A stretch of DNA of 64,000 nt from Alteromonadaceae bacterium XY-R5 (GTDB lineage: Bacteria; Pseudomonadota; Gammaproteobacteria; Enterobacterales; Alteromonadaceae). The stretch spans positions 1-64,000 of the forward strand of contig LXWE01000013.1 of the NCBI GenBank assembly GCA_001660395.1. Reading direction: 5' to 3'. The position numbers and the translations under genes were made by a program. This document shows, piece by piece, positions 1-10,129 of the stretch (position 1 is its first letter; the number at the start of each line of letters is the position of its first letter). Below the pieces are notes generated by a model that saw nothing but the letters and a program-made list of their open reading frames with translations, had not been told where the DNA came from and ran no database searches.

Positions 1-59
1 TGGTTGCTCAATCTGTAGCAATATACAATGGCAGGCGGCCACATCTGGCCTTAAAATAC

Positions 60-91
60 AAAACGCCCGATGAGATACATCAGGCGTTTTA
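60..91. terminator. Rho-independent terminator of an upstream gene
   Basis: The sequence shows arms AAAACGCC and GGCGTTTT with an inner GATG/CATC pairing around a short loop, ending in a T run. No gene in the window ends just before it, so it probably terminates a gene lying left of the window. Confidence 0.7.
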
Positions 92-293
92 ACTGAAATA
101 AGTGTCAACCTATTTCAGGACTAGTCACGCTCTACCGAAAAACTCCCCTCAGATAAATTGTTGCAAAGCGTGTCTGTACAGTAGTACCACGGCGAAAATG
201 GGTTACTATGGCCGTGATTTTAGAAATGAAACTTATTTTTACTTAGTAAAAGATTACAGAGTAACAATTTTTAAAAAGAGGGTTTTCTGATTC

Positions 294-608
294 ATGTTAT
301 CTGTGCTGGTTCGGGTGTGCCTGGTATTGATCATTGCGGCGGGCGTGATTGCAGCGTTAGTGGTCCCTCAGCCAAAACTCGTGACTTATAAGAAAGCAAA
401 TCTGGTCTCAACCAGCATTTACTGGGCAGGATTAGAAGGAGATGAACCTGTACTATTAGACACAGATGCAGACATCGTTCGACTGGATGAAAATACCGGT
501 TATTTGCATTTGTGCCATCAGGAAAGCGGTAAAAATTACTGCCAGAAGTTTAAGGTAGTAACCATTCAGGGCGCTGACGCCGTGCTCAGTCACTGGCTCA
601 GCCACTGA
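294..608 (+). CDS. Small single-pass membrane-anchored hypothetical protein
   Basis: This is a 104-residue protein that I do not recognise. Residues 4-25 form one hydrophobic segment (VLVRVCLVLIIAAGVIAALV), followed by a soluble tail of about 80 residues with two cysteines, CHQESGKNYC, that could form a disulfide outside the inner membrane. A purine-rich AAGAGGG lies about 11 bases before the ATG, a slightly long but workable spacing. The preceding 200 bases hold no better gene. Conserved domains cannot be seen by eye. It reads in the same direction as the phosphoesterase at 710 but is separated by about 100 bases, so a shared operon is unproven. Confidence 0.6.
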   Translation: MLSVLVRVCLVLIIAAGVIAALVVPQPKLVTYKKANLVSTSIYWAGLEGDEPVLLDTDADIVRLDENTGYLHLCHQESGKNYCQKFKVVTIQGADAVLSHWLSH

Positions 609-709
609 TAAACTGGTGAAATTGTCACCACATCGTCAAGCAAACGTCACCTAATCGTCAAAAACTCTTCCTAGTCTCTTTCAGGTAAATTCCTGTAGGA
701 GATTGGGTC

Positions 710-1513
710 GTGAAACAACAACACTATCGCACTGTCTGGTTGTCTGACATTCACCTTGGCCATAAAGACTGCAAAGCGGAATATTTGCTGGATTTTCTGC
801 ATCACAGCAAAATAGATACCCTGTATCTGGTTGGTGACATTATTGATATGTGGGCAATGAGCAAACAGTTTCGCTGGCCACAGGCCCACAATCAGGTATT
901 ACACACACTACTAAACCTGTCTGAAAAAGGTACTCAGGTGATTTACCTGCCGGGAAATCACGATGAGCCGCTACAAAAATACAACGGTATGAACTTTGGC
1001 GAAGTAATCATAAGCCGTGAATTTATTCATACCACCGCGCAGGGAAAGCGTTTGTTGGTGCTACACGGTGACCAGTTTGATCAGGAAGTGTGCTTTGGCC
1101 CCCTGCAAGCCTGGATCGGTGATAAAGCCTATGATTTATTGCTATTTTTAAACCGCTGGTACAACAAATACCGCGCCAGTATGGGGTTTCCTTATTGGTC
1201 ACTGGCCGGCTATATCAAAGGCCATATAAAGGGAGCAAACACCGCAATTGCGCGTTACCGTGATGCATGCTGCCAACGTGCCCGCAAAGATAAGCTAGAC
1301 GGCGTAGTTTGTGGCCATATCCATCATCCTGAAATCAGTGAAATAGACGGTATCACCTATCTAAATGACGGTGACTGGATTGAAAACTGCACCGCGTTGA
1401 CAGAATCGATAAAGGGCAAATTAGAATTAGTCTCATGGACTCAAATTCTTACAACAGCCAGTCTCCATGATCTGGAACATGCAAAGAGCAGACGGACAGA
1501 CCAGGCGGCCTAA
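710..1513 (+). CDS. LpxH-like metallophosphoesterase (COG2908-type)
   Basis: A 267-residue calcineurin-like phosphoesterase. The metal-binding motifs are in order: D13xH15, G42-D43, G82-N83-H84-D85, H119-G-D and G202-H203-x-H205. The family includes LpxH, which cleaves UDP-2,3-diacylglucosamine to lipid X in lipid A synthesis. True LpxH normally carries GNRD where this protein has GNHD, so it may be a paralogue acting on another pyrophosphate or phosphoester substrate; I leave the symbol blank. Translation starts at GTG, supported by AGGAG at 697-701 about nine bases upstream. The next gene is an acyltransferase of lipid metabolism, which fits a membrane-lipid role by context only. Confidence 0.85.
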   Translation: MKQQHYRTVWLSDIHLGHKDCKAEYLLDFLHHSKIDTLYLVGDIIDMWAMSKQFRWPQAHNQVLHTLLNLSEKGTQVIYLPGNHDEPLQKYNGMNFGEVIISREFIHTTAQGKRLLVLHGDQFDQEVCFGPLQAWIGDKAYDLLLFLNRWYNKYRASMGFPYWSLAGYIKGHIKGANTAIARYRDACCQRARKDKLDGVVCGHIHHPEISEIDGITYLNDGDWIENCTALTESIKGKLELVSWTQILTTASLHDLEHAKSRRTDQAA

Positions 1514-1612
1514 CCCCCGCCAGCTGTCACAAAAGCGCCACTGAAACGGCACCAAAGCGTCATATTCACTACATAGAATTCATCTGGATAAAAGCAATTA
1601 TCCAGGTGCACT

Positions 1613-3361
1613 ATGTTTACAGTTGATGACGTATTAACCAAACACTACCCCCAGGTTGCCGATAAACCCTGGCTTTTTAAATCCCTCAAATTCGTCCTTC
1701 GCCACTTACTACACGAAAAAGAAATCATCGAATTTGGTCAACAATATCCGCATATTCAGGGGTTAGACTTCATCGAGCAGGTGCTGGAGTATTTTAATCT
1801 TAGCTATTCTGTTCGTGACGTTGAGAAAGAACGCATCCCATCGCAAGGTCGTATCGTCATCATCGCTAACCACCCCATTGGTTCATTAGATGCATTGGCA
1901 CTAATCAAATCAGTGTCTGAAGTCAGAACCGACATTAAAGTTGTGGCCAACCAGATGTTGATGGCGCTGGAACCCCTGCATGAATTGCTGTTACCCGTAA
2001 ATAACATGCAAGGAGGGACACCCAAAGAGCACCTGCAACGTATCAATGCCCACCTTGAGAATGAAGGTGTAGTGCTCATATTTCCTGCAGGTGAAGTGTC
2101 TCGACTGCGTCCTCAGGGAGTCAGAGATACTCGCTGGCGCAGTGGCTTCCTTAGGATCGCCCGTCAAGCTGAAGCCCCTATTCTGCCGGTATTCATCGAC
2201 GGTAAAAACTCACCATTGTTTTACGGTGTATCGATGATCTATAAACCTCTGGCCACCATTCTGCTGGTCAAAGAGATGTTTAAACAGCGTAAGAAGCACC
2301 TGCCTATTCGCATTGGCGAACAAATTCCGTTTGAAAGCTATCATGGCCAGCGCATTTCCTTACAACAGCAGGTTCGACTGTTTAAAAAGCACCTCTATCT
2401 GATTGGTCGTGGTCGTAAGGGTATATTCGCCACCCAAACTGCCATAGCGCTGCCGGAAGACAGAAAAACACTAAGCAAAGCCATCAAAGAGAGCTGCGAA
2501 TTATTAGGTGAAACGGGTGATGGAAAAGGTATTTACCTGTATCAACATACCTCGAGTTCACCTGTTATGCGCGAAATAGGACGTTTGCGCGAACTCACCT
2601 TCAGAGCCGTTGGCGAAGGCACGAATAAGCGTCGTGATATCGACCACTATGATAACGATTATTATCATCTCATTTTGTGGGATAAGGACGATCTGGAGAT
2701 AGTCGGAGCTTATCGCTTTGGGGACGCCCAACGCTTGTATCGGGAAAAAGGCCTGGCAGGCATCTACTCGGCAAGTCTATTCAAATTCAACGAAGAAAAG
2801 ATGCAACCATATTTACAACATGGCCTCGAATTAGGCAGAAGCTTCGTACAGCCCAAATACTGGGGAAAACGCAGCCTGGACTATTTATGGTATGGTATTG
2901 GTGCTTTTCTGGTACGTCATCCCCATTTCCGCTATCTATTTGGACCATTGAGCCTGAGCAACAGCTATCCTAAGGCCGCCAAAGATATGATTATTCATTT
3001 CTACCAGACTTATTTCGGTGGAGATGGCAGTTCAGCCACCGCCAATTACCCTTATCAAATTTCGAGCAATAGCAGCCTTAATCTTAAAGGGGATGACTAT
3101 AAAAAAGACTTCACGTTGCTTAAGCACAACCTGGCGGCAATGGGTGTGGCTATTCCTACCCTGTACAAGCAATACACAGAAATATGTGAATCAGACGGGA
3201 TTGAATTTGCCAGCTTCAGCATAGATCCTGATTTTAACGACTGCGTTGATGGCCTGGTACTGGTTGAAATTGACCGCCTCAAGAAGAAGAAACGTGAACG
3301 TTACATGTCTGACTTTTCATCAGGACATTCAAAAAAATCAGATTTGAAAAAGTCTGCTTAA
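1613..3361 (+). CDS. Bifunctional acyltransferase, PlsC-like domain plus GNAT-type N-acyltransferase domain (OlsF-like)
   Basis: A 582-residue two-domain protein. Residues about 60-270 are a PlsC/lysophospholipid acyltransferase domain with an NHPIGSLD motif (H87 and D93) and the later FPAGEVSR block. Residues about 290-510 resemble the OlsB/hemolysin-type GNAT acyltransferase, including the ELTFRAVGEG and RDIDHYDND stretches. The same domain order is known for OlsF of Serratia, which makes ornithine lipids by N- then O-acylation. Ornithine lipid synthesis is therefore the best inference, although the amino-acid head group cannot be read from sequence. The last 20 residues are lysine-rich. 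A terminator follows directly. Confidence 0.8.
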   Translation: MFTVDDVLTKHYPQVADKPWLFKSLKFVLRHLLHEKEIIEFGQQYPHIQGLDFIEQVLEYFNLSYSVRDVEKERIPSQGRIVIIANHPIGSLDALALIKSVSEVRTDIKVVANQMLMALEPLHELLLPVNNMQGGTPKEHLQRINAHLENEGVVLIFPAGEVSRLRPQGVRDTRWRSGFLRIARQAEAPILPVFIDGKNSPLFYGVSMIYKPLATILLVKEMFKQRKKHLPIRIGEQIPFESYHGQRISLQQQVRLFKKHLYLIGRGRKGIFATQTAIALPEDRKTLSKAIKESCELLGETGDGKGIYLYQHTSSSPVMREIGRLRELTFRAVGEGTNKRRDIDHYDNDYYHLILWDKDDLEIVGAYRFGDAQRLYREKGLAGIYSASLFKFNEEKMQPYLQHGLELGRSFVQPKYWGKRSLDYLWYGIGAFLVRHPHFRYLFGPLSLSNSYPKAAKDMIIHFYQTYFGGDGSSATANYPYQISSNSSLNLKGDDYKKDFTLLKHNLAAMGVAIPTLYKQYTEICESDGIEFASFSIDPDFNDCVDGLVLVEIDRLKKKKRERYMSDFSSGHSKKSDLKKSA

Positions 3362-3385
3362 TTTCTACTTAGATATCAATTCTCG

Positions 3386-3416
3386 TAAAAGGGAGGTTTA
3401 CCCCTCCCTTTTTTCG
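3386..3416 (+). terminator. Terminator after the OlsF-like gene
   Basis: AAAAGGGAGG and CCTCCCTTTT arms flank a short loop and run into a T tract, 25 bases after the stop codon at 3361. Confidence 0.85.
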
Positions 3417-3423
3417 CGGCAAA

Positions 3424-3642
3424 ATGCCCAAAGCTGCTCCATTTATCACCTATACAAGGAATAATCGATTGATTCGTTTATTGTTTCTTATTCCGTTGTT
3501 ACTGTGCCTGAGCTGGTATGTTTATCTTCGTTGGCACGGCTATACACCGCGTCAGGGAATTAAAGGCTTTATCTATATTTTAGTCTTCTCAGGTGTCATC
3601 GCCGCCTTTTACACAGTAATGCTCATCCTGACTCACAGATAA
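3424..3642 (+). CDS. Small two-helix membrane protein, hypothetical
   Basis: A 72-residue protein with two hydrophobic segments: about residues 18-32 (LIRLLFLIPLLLCLSWYVYL) and 48-68 (FIYILVFSGVIAAFYTVMLI). A basic linker, RWHGYTPRQGIK, joins them. I do not recognise a family. It begins a few bases after the terminator of the preceding gene and has no clear Shine-Dalgarno before the ATG at 3424, so its expression signal is unclear. It is followed by a strong bidirectional terminator shared with ppiD, which supports it being a real transcription unit. Confidence 0.5.
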   Translation: MPKAAPFITYTRNNRLIRLLFLIPLLLCLSWYVYLRWHGYTPRQGIKGFIYILVFSGVIAAFYTVMLILTHR

Positions 3643-3658
3643 ATTTTTATCTATGCAA

Positions 3659-3687
3659 TAAAAAAGGGCCTTTCGGCCCTTTTTTAG
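3659..3687. terminator. Bidirectional terminator between the small membrane gene and ppiD
   Basis: AAAAAAGGGCC, TTTC and GGCCCTTTTTT form a hairpin with A and T runs on both sides, between two convergent genes. Confidence 0.9.
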
Positions 3688-3705
3688 TATGCATTCACAT
3701 AGTCA

Positions 3706-5586
3706 TTAAATATGTGTTTTGATGCTGGCATCTGCTTTTAACGCTTCAATTAACGAACTCATAGCTCGCTGTGTTTCGCTGCTTTCCAGACGCTCTACTA
3801 CTGGGCTTAACACATCGGAATTAGGGGCTTCAGCATTCTTAACACCGGTAAGCTGCAGCAAGCTCACATCGCCTGTAGCCAAAGAAACCACTTTAGCATT
3901 GTTGTCTGCAGATAAACCAAATAACGCCTCAACAACTGCATTCGGCAGACTATTATCGAAACGCTTCACTTCGTCCTGTTCAATCCAGTTCAGTCCTTCT
4001 TCGGTAAGCGCCGCATCAATGGCATCACCTGCATTCAACTTAGCCAGCATTTCATCTGTCCAGCCTTTAGCGGCTTCTTCTGCCTTTTCCTGCAACAACG
4101 CTGAGGAGATGCTTTCCTTAACTTCGTCCAAAGACTTAGTATGGGAGGCCTCGTGTTCCTGAACACGCACAACAACGATATGATTTTCTTCAAGTTCAAT
4201 CACATCACTGTTAACACCTTCATCAATCAGTTCTGATGAAAATGCAGCTTTAATCAGGTTTGCATTGTTCAGATCTGCTGGAGGATTCGCCTGACTAAAT
4301 AAGGCCGTTTCCTGAACACCTTTATTAAGGAAAGTCGCAACTTCATCAAGACTATCTGGCGTTTCAAATGCTAACTCAGATGCACGTTGTTGTAAGCTGT
4401 AAAACTCTTCTTTGGCTTTGTCTTCACGCAGCGTTTGCTCGATACTGCCTTTCACATCCTCGAATGCCGTTATCTGCGCCGGTTTAACATCGGTCAGTTT
4501 GATAATGTGGTAACCAAATGCACTTTTTACCACACCAGATACATCACCTACTTTAGCCAGGCCATAAGCGGCATCTTCAAATGCAGGATCCATAATTCCG
4601 CGACCGAAGAAGTCAATATCGCCACCATTTTCTGCACTAAACGTATCGTCAGAATTTTCCTTAGCTAACGCTGCAAAATCGTCACCTGCGCTAACCTTTG
4701 CCAGCAATGCATCAGCCTTGCTCTTTGCGGCAGCGTCGTCATCACCTGCTTCAATCAGGATATGAGACACTCGGCGTTGTTCTTCCTGCTGATAATCATC
4801 CAGATGCTGCTCATACCAATCTTTGGCTTCAGCTTCATCAACGGATACTGTAGCCATTACGTCGTCTAACGTCAGTTCAACATAGGCAAGCTTAACTTGT
4901 TCCGGTGCGTCGAAACTAGTGATGTTCTGATCGTAATATTGCTTAACCTGCTCATCCGAAATGACGATTCCGTCTTTAAACTTTTCGGCTGCCACCGTGA
5001 AATAACGAACACTACGACTTTGTTGTTGCAGCAGATAAGCGTCTAACGCCTCAGACTTCAGTGCAAAATCGCTTCCAAACAGACCTTGTGCAACCTGCTG
5101 ACGAGTCAACTCTTTGCGCATGTAATCACGGAATTCATTCGCCTGAAAACCTGCCTGACGTATAACAGCCATATATCTGTCGTTATTAAATTCACCGCCA
5201 ATCTGAAACTCGCGCATCGCGACGATAGCTTGTTTCACCTGGTCATCGCTGGCGCGTAAACCCAGTTCCTGAGCCTTTTGATCTAACAGAGTTTGACCAA
5301 TCAAACGGTCTAAAATACCACGACGAAATTGCTTCAGATAATTCTCATCCGCAAAAAGCGTTGCAATAGCGTCACCAAACTGGCTTTGCATGCGAGCACG
5401 CTCAGATTGGTATGCCTGCTCTAGCGTAGCCTGAGAAATGATATCTCCATTCACTTCCGCTGCTGGCACATCCGATTTTGAGTTGATATAGCTACCAACA
5501 CCCGCAAATACGAAACTCAAGATTACTAAACCAAGGATCACTGCGGCCCAAAAGCCCTGCGCGCCTTCTCTAATTCTTTCCAACAT
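3706..5586 (-). CDS. ppiD: Periplasmic folding chaperone PpiD (parvulin-type)
   Basis: A 626-residue inner-membrane-anchored chaperone that meets proteins leaving the Sec translocon on the periplasmic side. One transmembrane helix lies near residues 12-34. A SurA-like chaperone region follows, and then a parvulin domain at about 260-365 with RRVSHILI, GGDIDFFGRG and AFGYHIIKL. Length matches the family (about 620). The reading frame extends to a TTG at 5598, but the ATG at 5584-5586 begins MLERIREG, the usual family start, so I place the start there. It closes the tig-clpP-clpX-lon-hupB-ppiD block, the gammaproteobacterial order. Confidence 0.95.
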   Translation of the reverse strand: MLERIREGAQGFWAAVILGLVILSFVFAGVGSYINSKSDVPAAEVNGDIISQATLEQAYQSERARMQSQFGDAIATLFADENYLKQFRRGILDRLIGQTLLDQKAQELGLRASDDQVKQAIVAMREFQIGGEFNNDRYMAVIRQAGFQANEFRDYMRKELTRQQVAQGLFGSDFALKSEALDAYLLQQQSRSVRYFTVAAEKFKDGIVISDEQVKQYYDQNITSFDAPEQVKLAYVELTLDDVMATVSVDEAEAKDWYEQHLDDYQQEEQRRVSHILIEAGDDDAAAKSKADALLAKVSAGDDFAALAKENSDDTFSAENGGDIDFFGRGIMDPAFEDAAYGLAKVGDVSGVVKSAFGYHIIKLTDVKPAQITAFEDVKGSIEQTLREDKAKEEFYSLQQRASELAFETPDSLDEVATFLNKGVQETALFSQANPPADLNNANLIKAAFSSELIDEGVNSDVIELEENHIVVVRVQEHEASHTKSLDEVKESISSALLQEKAEEAAKGWTDEMLAKLNAGDAIDAALTEEGLNWIEQDEVKRFDNSLPNAVVEALFGLSADNNAKVVSLATGDVSLLQLTGVKNAEAPNSDVLSPVVERLESSETQRAMSSLIEALKADASIKTHI

Positions 5587-5718
5587 GATAATTCTCAAAC
5601 TCCATAGGAACTACTGAGGAGTGGCTAGTTATGCCGAGGGGCCATATCCATTACTGACGTAACTTGCTGCAGAGGAGGACGCTCGATAGCCGGTGTAATT
5701 CACAAGGGACAGATAAAC

Positions 5719-5748
5719 GAAAAGGCGATGAAATCTCATCGCCTTTTC
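5719..5748 (-). terminator. Terminator downstream of hupB
   Basis: The arms GAAAAGGCGATG and CATCGCCTTTTC are perfectly complementary across six loop bases, 18 bases after the hupB stop. Confidence 0.85.
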
Positions 5749-5765
5749 TTCAATTCGAAATCAAC

Positions 5766-6038
5766 TTAGTTACAAGCGTCTTTCAGTGCTTTACCTGCTT
5801 TGAAAGAAGGTACTTTAGCAGCAGCGATTTGGATTGTTTCACCAGTCTGAGGATTACGACCGCTACGAGCAGAACGTTCACGAACTGCGAAGGTACCGAA
5901 ACCTACCAGAGCAACTTGGTCACCTTCTTTCAGTGCAGCAGTTACTGCATCAGTGAAAGCATCCAGAGCGCGTCCTGCAGCTGCTTTAGAGATATCTGCG
6001 TTAGCAGCGATGGTATCGATAAGTTGAGACTTGTTCAC
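5766..6038 (-). CDS. hupB: DNA-binding protein HU-beta
   Basis: The 90-residue nucleoid protein HU, which binds and bends DNA as a dimer. The N-terminal helices ([18 protein letters not shown]), the [21 protein letters not shown] beta-arm region (residues about 46-67) and the [13 protein letters not shown]-terminus are all typical. Position between lon and ppiD marks it as HupB rather than HupA. The start codon is GTG, with GGGGA about nine bases upstream. A perfect TATAAT -10 hexamer on the minus strand (6061-6066) lies about 23 bases before the start. It has its own terminator and is probably monocistronic. Confidence 0.97.
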   Translation of the reverse strand: MNKSQLIDTIAANADISKAAAGRALDAFTDAVTAALKEGDQVALVGFGTFAVRERSARSGRNPQTGETIQIAAAKVPSFKAGKALKDACN

Positions 6039-6232
6039 AATATGATCCCCTTCAATTGTTATTATATTGTCTGTTTCGCAAAGTAAATGCCGCCATTGTT
6101 ATAACAATCTTGCTAATCAACATCAAGCGAGGCTTTACCACTAAATTAAACGTTGTTGAGTCGCCGCCATCCCTTTTGTGGCAAGGCCTAAAGCGAATCT
6201 GTGCTAAAGGCTACCACAACTTTTTAAGGATG

Positions 6233-6272
6233 AAAGCCCTATTTTTTAAAAAAGTTTAAAAAAAATGGGCTT
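6233..6272 (-). terminator. Likely lon terminator
   Basis: An inverted repeat AAGCCC...GGGCTT encloses an AT-rich stem with runs of T and A. It begins about 20 bases after the lon stop codon on the minus strand. The long A/T runs make exact pairing uncertain. Confidence 0.5.
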
Positions 6273-6293
6273 AAACGACTACTTTTTAACAAT

Positions 6294-8645
6294 TCAAGCC
6301 TTTACAGGCTCGAAACCGTTAGGATTGTTGGCCAGAGCGAGTTCCAGAACCTCATCAATCCACTGTACAGGATGGATACTTAGGTCTTGTTTTACATTCT
6401 CTGGTATCTCTTGCAAATCCCTTTCGTTATCTTTTGGAATAACGACCGTCTTAATACCGCCCCGGTGAGCAGCTAATAATTTCTCTTTTAAACCGCCAAT
6501 GGCCAGCACTTCACCGCGCAGGGTAATTTCGCCTGTCATGGCAACATCACACTTCACAGGATTCCCTGTCAGAGTTGAAACAAGTGCAGTACACATTGCA
6601 ATCCCCGCACTCGGACCATCCTTCGGTGTCGCACCTTCAGGTACGTGAACATGGATGTCTCGCTTCTCATGGAAGTCTGCGTTGATGCCTAGTTTATCAG
6701 CACGGCTTCTCACCACTGTCATAGCTGTCTGAATCGACTCTTGCATGACGTCACCTAACGAACCGGTAAAGGTTGTTTTACCTTTACCAACAACAGACGT
6801 TGCCTCAATCGTCAGTAAGTCACCACCAACCTGTGTCCAGGCCAATCCAGTCACCTGACCAATCTGGTCATCATTTTCAGCTTTACCATAGTCAAAACGT
6901 CTGACCCCCAGGTACTCTTCTAAGTTCCCGTCAGTGACTTCAACTTTCTTCAGCGATTTATCCAACAGGATATTCTTCACCGCCTTACGACAAATTTTAG
7001 AGATTTCACGCTCCAGAGAACGTACTCCGGCTTCACGAGTGTAATAGCGAATAATGCCTATCACCGCTGACTCAGCAATGATTAATTCGTTCTTTTTCAG
7101 ACCGTTGCGTTCCATCTGTTTTTCAATCAAATGGCGAGTCGCAATATTTAACTTTTCGTCTTCGGTGTAACCCGACAAACGAATCACTTCCATACGGTCC
7201 AACAATGGACCTGGGATATTCATGCTGTTTGACGTTGCTACAAACATCACATCGGACAGGTCGTAATCAACCTCCAGATAGTGATCTGAAAAACTGGTAT
7301 TTTGCTCTGGGTCCAGCACTTCCAGTAACGCGGAAGCAGGATCACCACGCATATCAGATGACATCTTGTCGATCTCATCCAACAGGAAAAGTGGGTTCTT
7401 TACGCCTACCTGTGACATTTTTTGGATTAGCTTGCCCGGCATTGAGCCAATATAAGTGCGGCGGTGACCACGGATTTCCGCTTCATCACGCACCCCACCT
7501 AATGCCATACGCACATACTTGCGCCCTGTGGCTTTGGCAATTGATTGCCCCAAAGAAGTTTTACCTACCCCGGGAGGACCGACTAAACATAAAATAGGAC
7601 CCTTAAGCTTCTTCACCCGTTGTTGAACGGCCAAATATTCCAGTATGCGTTCTTTGACTTTTTCCAGACCGTAATGGTCAGCATCCAGCACTTCCTCTGC
7701 GGCAGCTAAATTCTTTTTCACCGCACTGCGTTTATGCCAAGGCACATTGGTCAGCCAATCAATATAACTGCGCACAACGGTAGCTTCTGCAGACATCGGT
7801 GACATCATTTTCAGCTTCTGCAATTCTGAAAGAGCTTTATCTTTGGCTTCCTGAGGCATTTTCGCCTCATCTATTTTCTTGGTCAGCGCTTCAAACTCAT
7901 CAGGAGCGTCATCGAGCTCACCCAGCTCTTTCTGGATGGCTTTCATCTGTTCATTCAGATAATACTCACGCTGACTTTTCTCCATTTGTTTTTTCACGCG
8001 GGTGCGAATTTTCTTTTCCACCTGCAACAAATCGATTTCGCTTTCCATTAATGCCATCAAATATTCAAGACGTTCGTTAACGCCTTGCATTTCGAGCACT
8101 TTCTGCTTTTCAGCCAGTTTCAATGGCATATGTGCGGCCATGGTATCAGCCAAACGCGCAGCATCATCGATACCATTTAGCGAAGTCAGTACTTCTGGTG
8201 GAATCTTTTTGTTCAGCTTAACGTAACCTTCAAACTGAGAAATTGCCGAGCGGATTAAAACCTCCTGCTCACTCTCAGCCACGTTTTCATCTTCCTGACG
8301 GATTACCTCAGCAACAAAATATTCTTCCGTCTGTAAATAGGCCTGAATCTGGCCGCGCACATTACCTTCCACCAGGACTTTAACTGTGCCATCAGGAAGC
8401 TTAAGTAGCTGTAAAATGGTCGCGATGGTACCGACGTTGTAAATATCGTCAGTTTCAGGCTCATCGACACCGGCATCTTTCTGTGCAACCAGGAACACTT
8501 GTTTATCGTTGTCCATGGCGGCTTCAAGACAACGGATGGATTTTTCTCGCCCTACGAACAGGGGAATAACCATATGTGGATAAACTACTACATCACGGAG
8601 AGCCAAAACTGGCATTTCAATGCGATCGGGTCGCTCTGCTGTCAT
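6294..8645 (-). CDS. lon: ATP-dependent protease Lon
   Basis: A 783-residue cytosolic AAA+ protease that degrades misfolded proteins and short-lived regulators. The N-terminal substrate domain begins [19 protein letters not shown]. The Walker A motif GPPGVGKTS is near residue 356, and Walker B is in PLFLLDEID. The protease domain carries the catalytic serine in PKDGPSAG and the lysine in [10 protein letters not shown], so the Ser-Lys dyad is intact. Length equals the enterobacterial enzyme. A sigma-32-type promoter lies about 45 bases upstream, consistent with heat-shock induction. Confidence 0.98.
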   Translation of the reverse strand: MTAERPDRIEMPVLALRDVVVYPHMVIPLFVGREKSIRCLEAAMDNDKQVFLVAQKDAGVDEPETDDIYNVGTIATILQLLKLPDGTVKVLVEGNVRGQIQAYLQTEEYFVAEVIRQEDENVAESEQEVLIRSAISQFEGYVKLNKKIPPEVLTSLNGIDDAARLADTMAAHMPLKLAEKQKVLEMQGVNERLEYLMALMESEIDLLQVEKKIRTRVKKQMEKSQREYYLNEQMKAIQKELGELDDAPDEFEALTKKIDEAKMPQEAKDKALSELQKLKMMSPMSAEATVVRSYIDWLTNVPWHKRSAVKKNLAAAEEVLDADHYGLEKVKERILEYLAVQQRVKKLKGPILCLVGPPGVGKTSLGQSIAKATGRKYVRMALGGVRDEAEIRGHRRTYIGSMPGKLIQKMSQVGVKNPLFLLDEIDKMSSDMRGDPASALLEVLDPEQNTSFSDHYLEVDYDLSDVMFVATSNSMNIPGPLLDRMEVIRLSGYTEDEKLNIATRHLIEKQMERNGLKKNELIIAESAVIGIIRYYTREAGVRSLEREISKICRKAVKNILLDKSLKKVEVTDGNLEEYLGVRRFDYGKAENDDQIGQVTGLAWTQVGGDLLTIEATSVVGKGKTTFTGSLGDVMQESIQTAMTVVRSRADKLGINADFHEKRDIHVHVPEGATPKDGPSAGIAMCTALVSTLTGNPVKCDVAMTGEITLRGEVLAIGGLKEKLLAAHRGGIKTVVIPKDNERDLQEIPENVKQDLSIHPVQWIDEVLELALANNPNGFEPVKA

Positions 8646-8687
8646 GCTATTTCTCTTATTTTTGCTGCTAGAGGATATATATAACTG

Positions 8688-8718
8688 CTATATGGGGATG
8701 GGCAAAGAAACTTCAATG
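8688..8718 (-). promoter_or_regulatory. Sigma-32 (heat-shock) promoter of lon
   Basis: On the minus strand, TTGAAG is followed after 13 bases by CCCCATATAG. This fits the RpoH consensus (CTTGAAA, 13-15 bases, CCCCATNT), and the -10 is almost the same as in E. coli lon. It lies between the clpX terminator and the lon start. Confidence 0.85.
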
Positions 8719-8736
8719 CTTTTCATCCTTGATGCG

Positions 8737-8761
8737 AAAAAGGCCCTTCCCGGGCCTTTTA
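8737..8761 (-). terminator. Terminator downstream of clpX
   Basis: AAAAGGCCC and GGGCCTTTT form a hairpin with T residues on both sides, 10 bases after the clpX stop. It separates clpX from the lon promoter. Confidence 0.85.
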
Positions 8762-8770
8762 GTTGTTCGC

Positions 8771-10048
8771 TTATTCTGACGCCGCTTTTTTATCAGCGTT
8801 GTCGTAAATCAGTATGGGTTTCGACTCGCCTTTAATCACAGCTTCGTCAATGACCACTTTACTGACTTCCGGCGTTGAAGGCAGGTTATACATGGTTTCT
8901 AACAACACACCTTCAACAATTGAGCGTAAGCCACGCGCACCGGTTTTACGCTGCATCGCTTTTTTAGCAATGGCCTGCAGTGCATCATCACGGAATTCCA
9001 GCTCACTGTTTTCCATTTTGAAAAGTGCTGCATATTGCTTAGTCAATGCATTTTTAGGCTCTGTCAGAATTTGAATTAAGGCTTCTTCATTCAATTCTTC
9101 CAGGCTGGTAACAACAGGTAAACGTCCGATAAACTCCGGAATAAGACCATAGCGCACCAGATCTTCCGGTTCTACCTTCTTAAACAGTTCAGACAACGCC
9201 TGTTTGTCTTTCTTACCTTTAACTTCTGCGCCGAAGCCGATGCCAGTCCCAGTATGAACACGTTGTTCAATCACTTTATCTAGTCCAGCAAATGCGCCAC
9301 CACAAATAAACAGGATCTTAGAGGTATCTACCTGCAGGAATTCCTGTTGCGGGTGTTTTCGTCCGCCCTGAGGTGGAACAGAAGCAATGGTGCCTTCAAT
9401 CAGCTTCAGCAACGCTTGCTGCACGCCCTCACCCGATACATCACGAGTGATAGAGGGGTTATCTGATTTCCGTGAAATCTTGTCGATTTCATCAATATAG
9501 ACGATACCACGTTGTGCCTTCTCAACGTCGTAATCACACTTCTGCAATAGCTTCTGAATGATATTCTCAACGTCCTCACCCACATAACCGGCTTCGGTTA
9601 AAGTTGTGGCATCAGCCATCGTGAAAGGCACATCCAGCAAACGCGCCAGGGTTTCCGCTAAAAGCGTTTTACCGCTGCCCGTTGGGCCAATTAGCAAAAT
9701 ATTACTTTTGCCCAATTCAACACCGTCGTGGGTATCGCCATTGCGCAAACGTTTGTAATGGTTATAGACAGCAACAGAAAGCACTTTCTTCGAATGCTCC
9801 TGACCAATCACATAATCATCCAGATGTTGATGGATCTCTCGTGGCGTCGGCAGGGCATCACGCTTCTTCTTGTTTGGCGCAATTTCCTTCACTTCTTCAC
9901 GAATAATATCGTTACAAAGCTCTACGCACTCATCACAAATGAAGACAGATGGACCCGCGATGAGTTTACGTACTTCATGCTGACTCTTGCCACAAAATGA
10001 ACAGTACAACAGCTTGTTGTCACCATCCCCACTCTGCTTGTCACTCAT
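8771..10048 (-). CDS. clpX: ClpXP protease ATPase subunit ClpX
   Basis: A 425-residue AAA+ unfoldase that feeds substrates to ClpP. The N-terminal zinc-binding domain has four cysteines in CSFC and CDEC pairs (residues about 16-41). The Walker A motif is GPTGSGKT and Walker B is IVYIDEID. The GIGF tripeptide loop that docks ClpP is visible in [12 protein letters not shown], so the protein should pair with the adjacent clpP product. It lies 81 bases downstream of clpP on the same strand and probably shares its transcript. Confidence 0.98.
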   Translation of the reverse strand: MSDKQSGDGDNKLLYCSFCGKSQHEVRKLIAGPSVFICDECVELCNDIIREEVKEIAPNKKKRDALPTPREIHQHLDDYVIGQEHSKKVLSVAVYNHYKRLRNGDTHDGVELGKSNILLIGPTGSGKTLLAETLARLLDVPFTMADATTLTEAGYVGEDVENIIQKLLQKCDYDVEKAQRGIVYIDEIDKISRKSDNPSITRDVSGEGVQQALLKLIEGTIASVPPQGGRKHPQQEFLQVDTSKILFICGGAFAGLDKVIEQRVHTGTGIGFGAEVKGKKDKQALSELFKKVEPEDLVRYGLIPEFIGRLPVVTSLEELNEEALIQILTEPKNALTKQYAALFKMENSELEFRDDALQAIAKKAMQRKTGARGLRSIVEGVLLETMYNLPSTPEVSKVVIDEAVIKGESKPILIYDNADKKAASE

Positions 10049-10129
10049 GTATCACTCGCCTCTTTACATAGGTGAAGTTACTAATACCTAGTCGAAAAAA
10101 AGGCATTAGTCCAACACTTGAGGGTTAAC

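Noticed and set aside
102-290. A 62-codon plus-strand reading frame before the first gene
   Set aside because: No start signal, no recognisable family and composition unlike the neighbouring genes; it is probably chance.
5664-6086. A 140-codon plus-strand frame over hupB
   Set aside because: hupB with its terminator explains this stretch fully.
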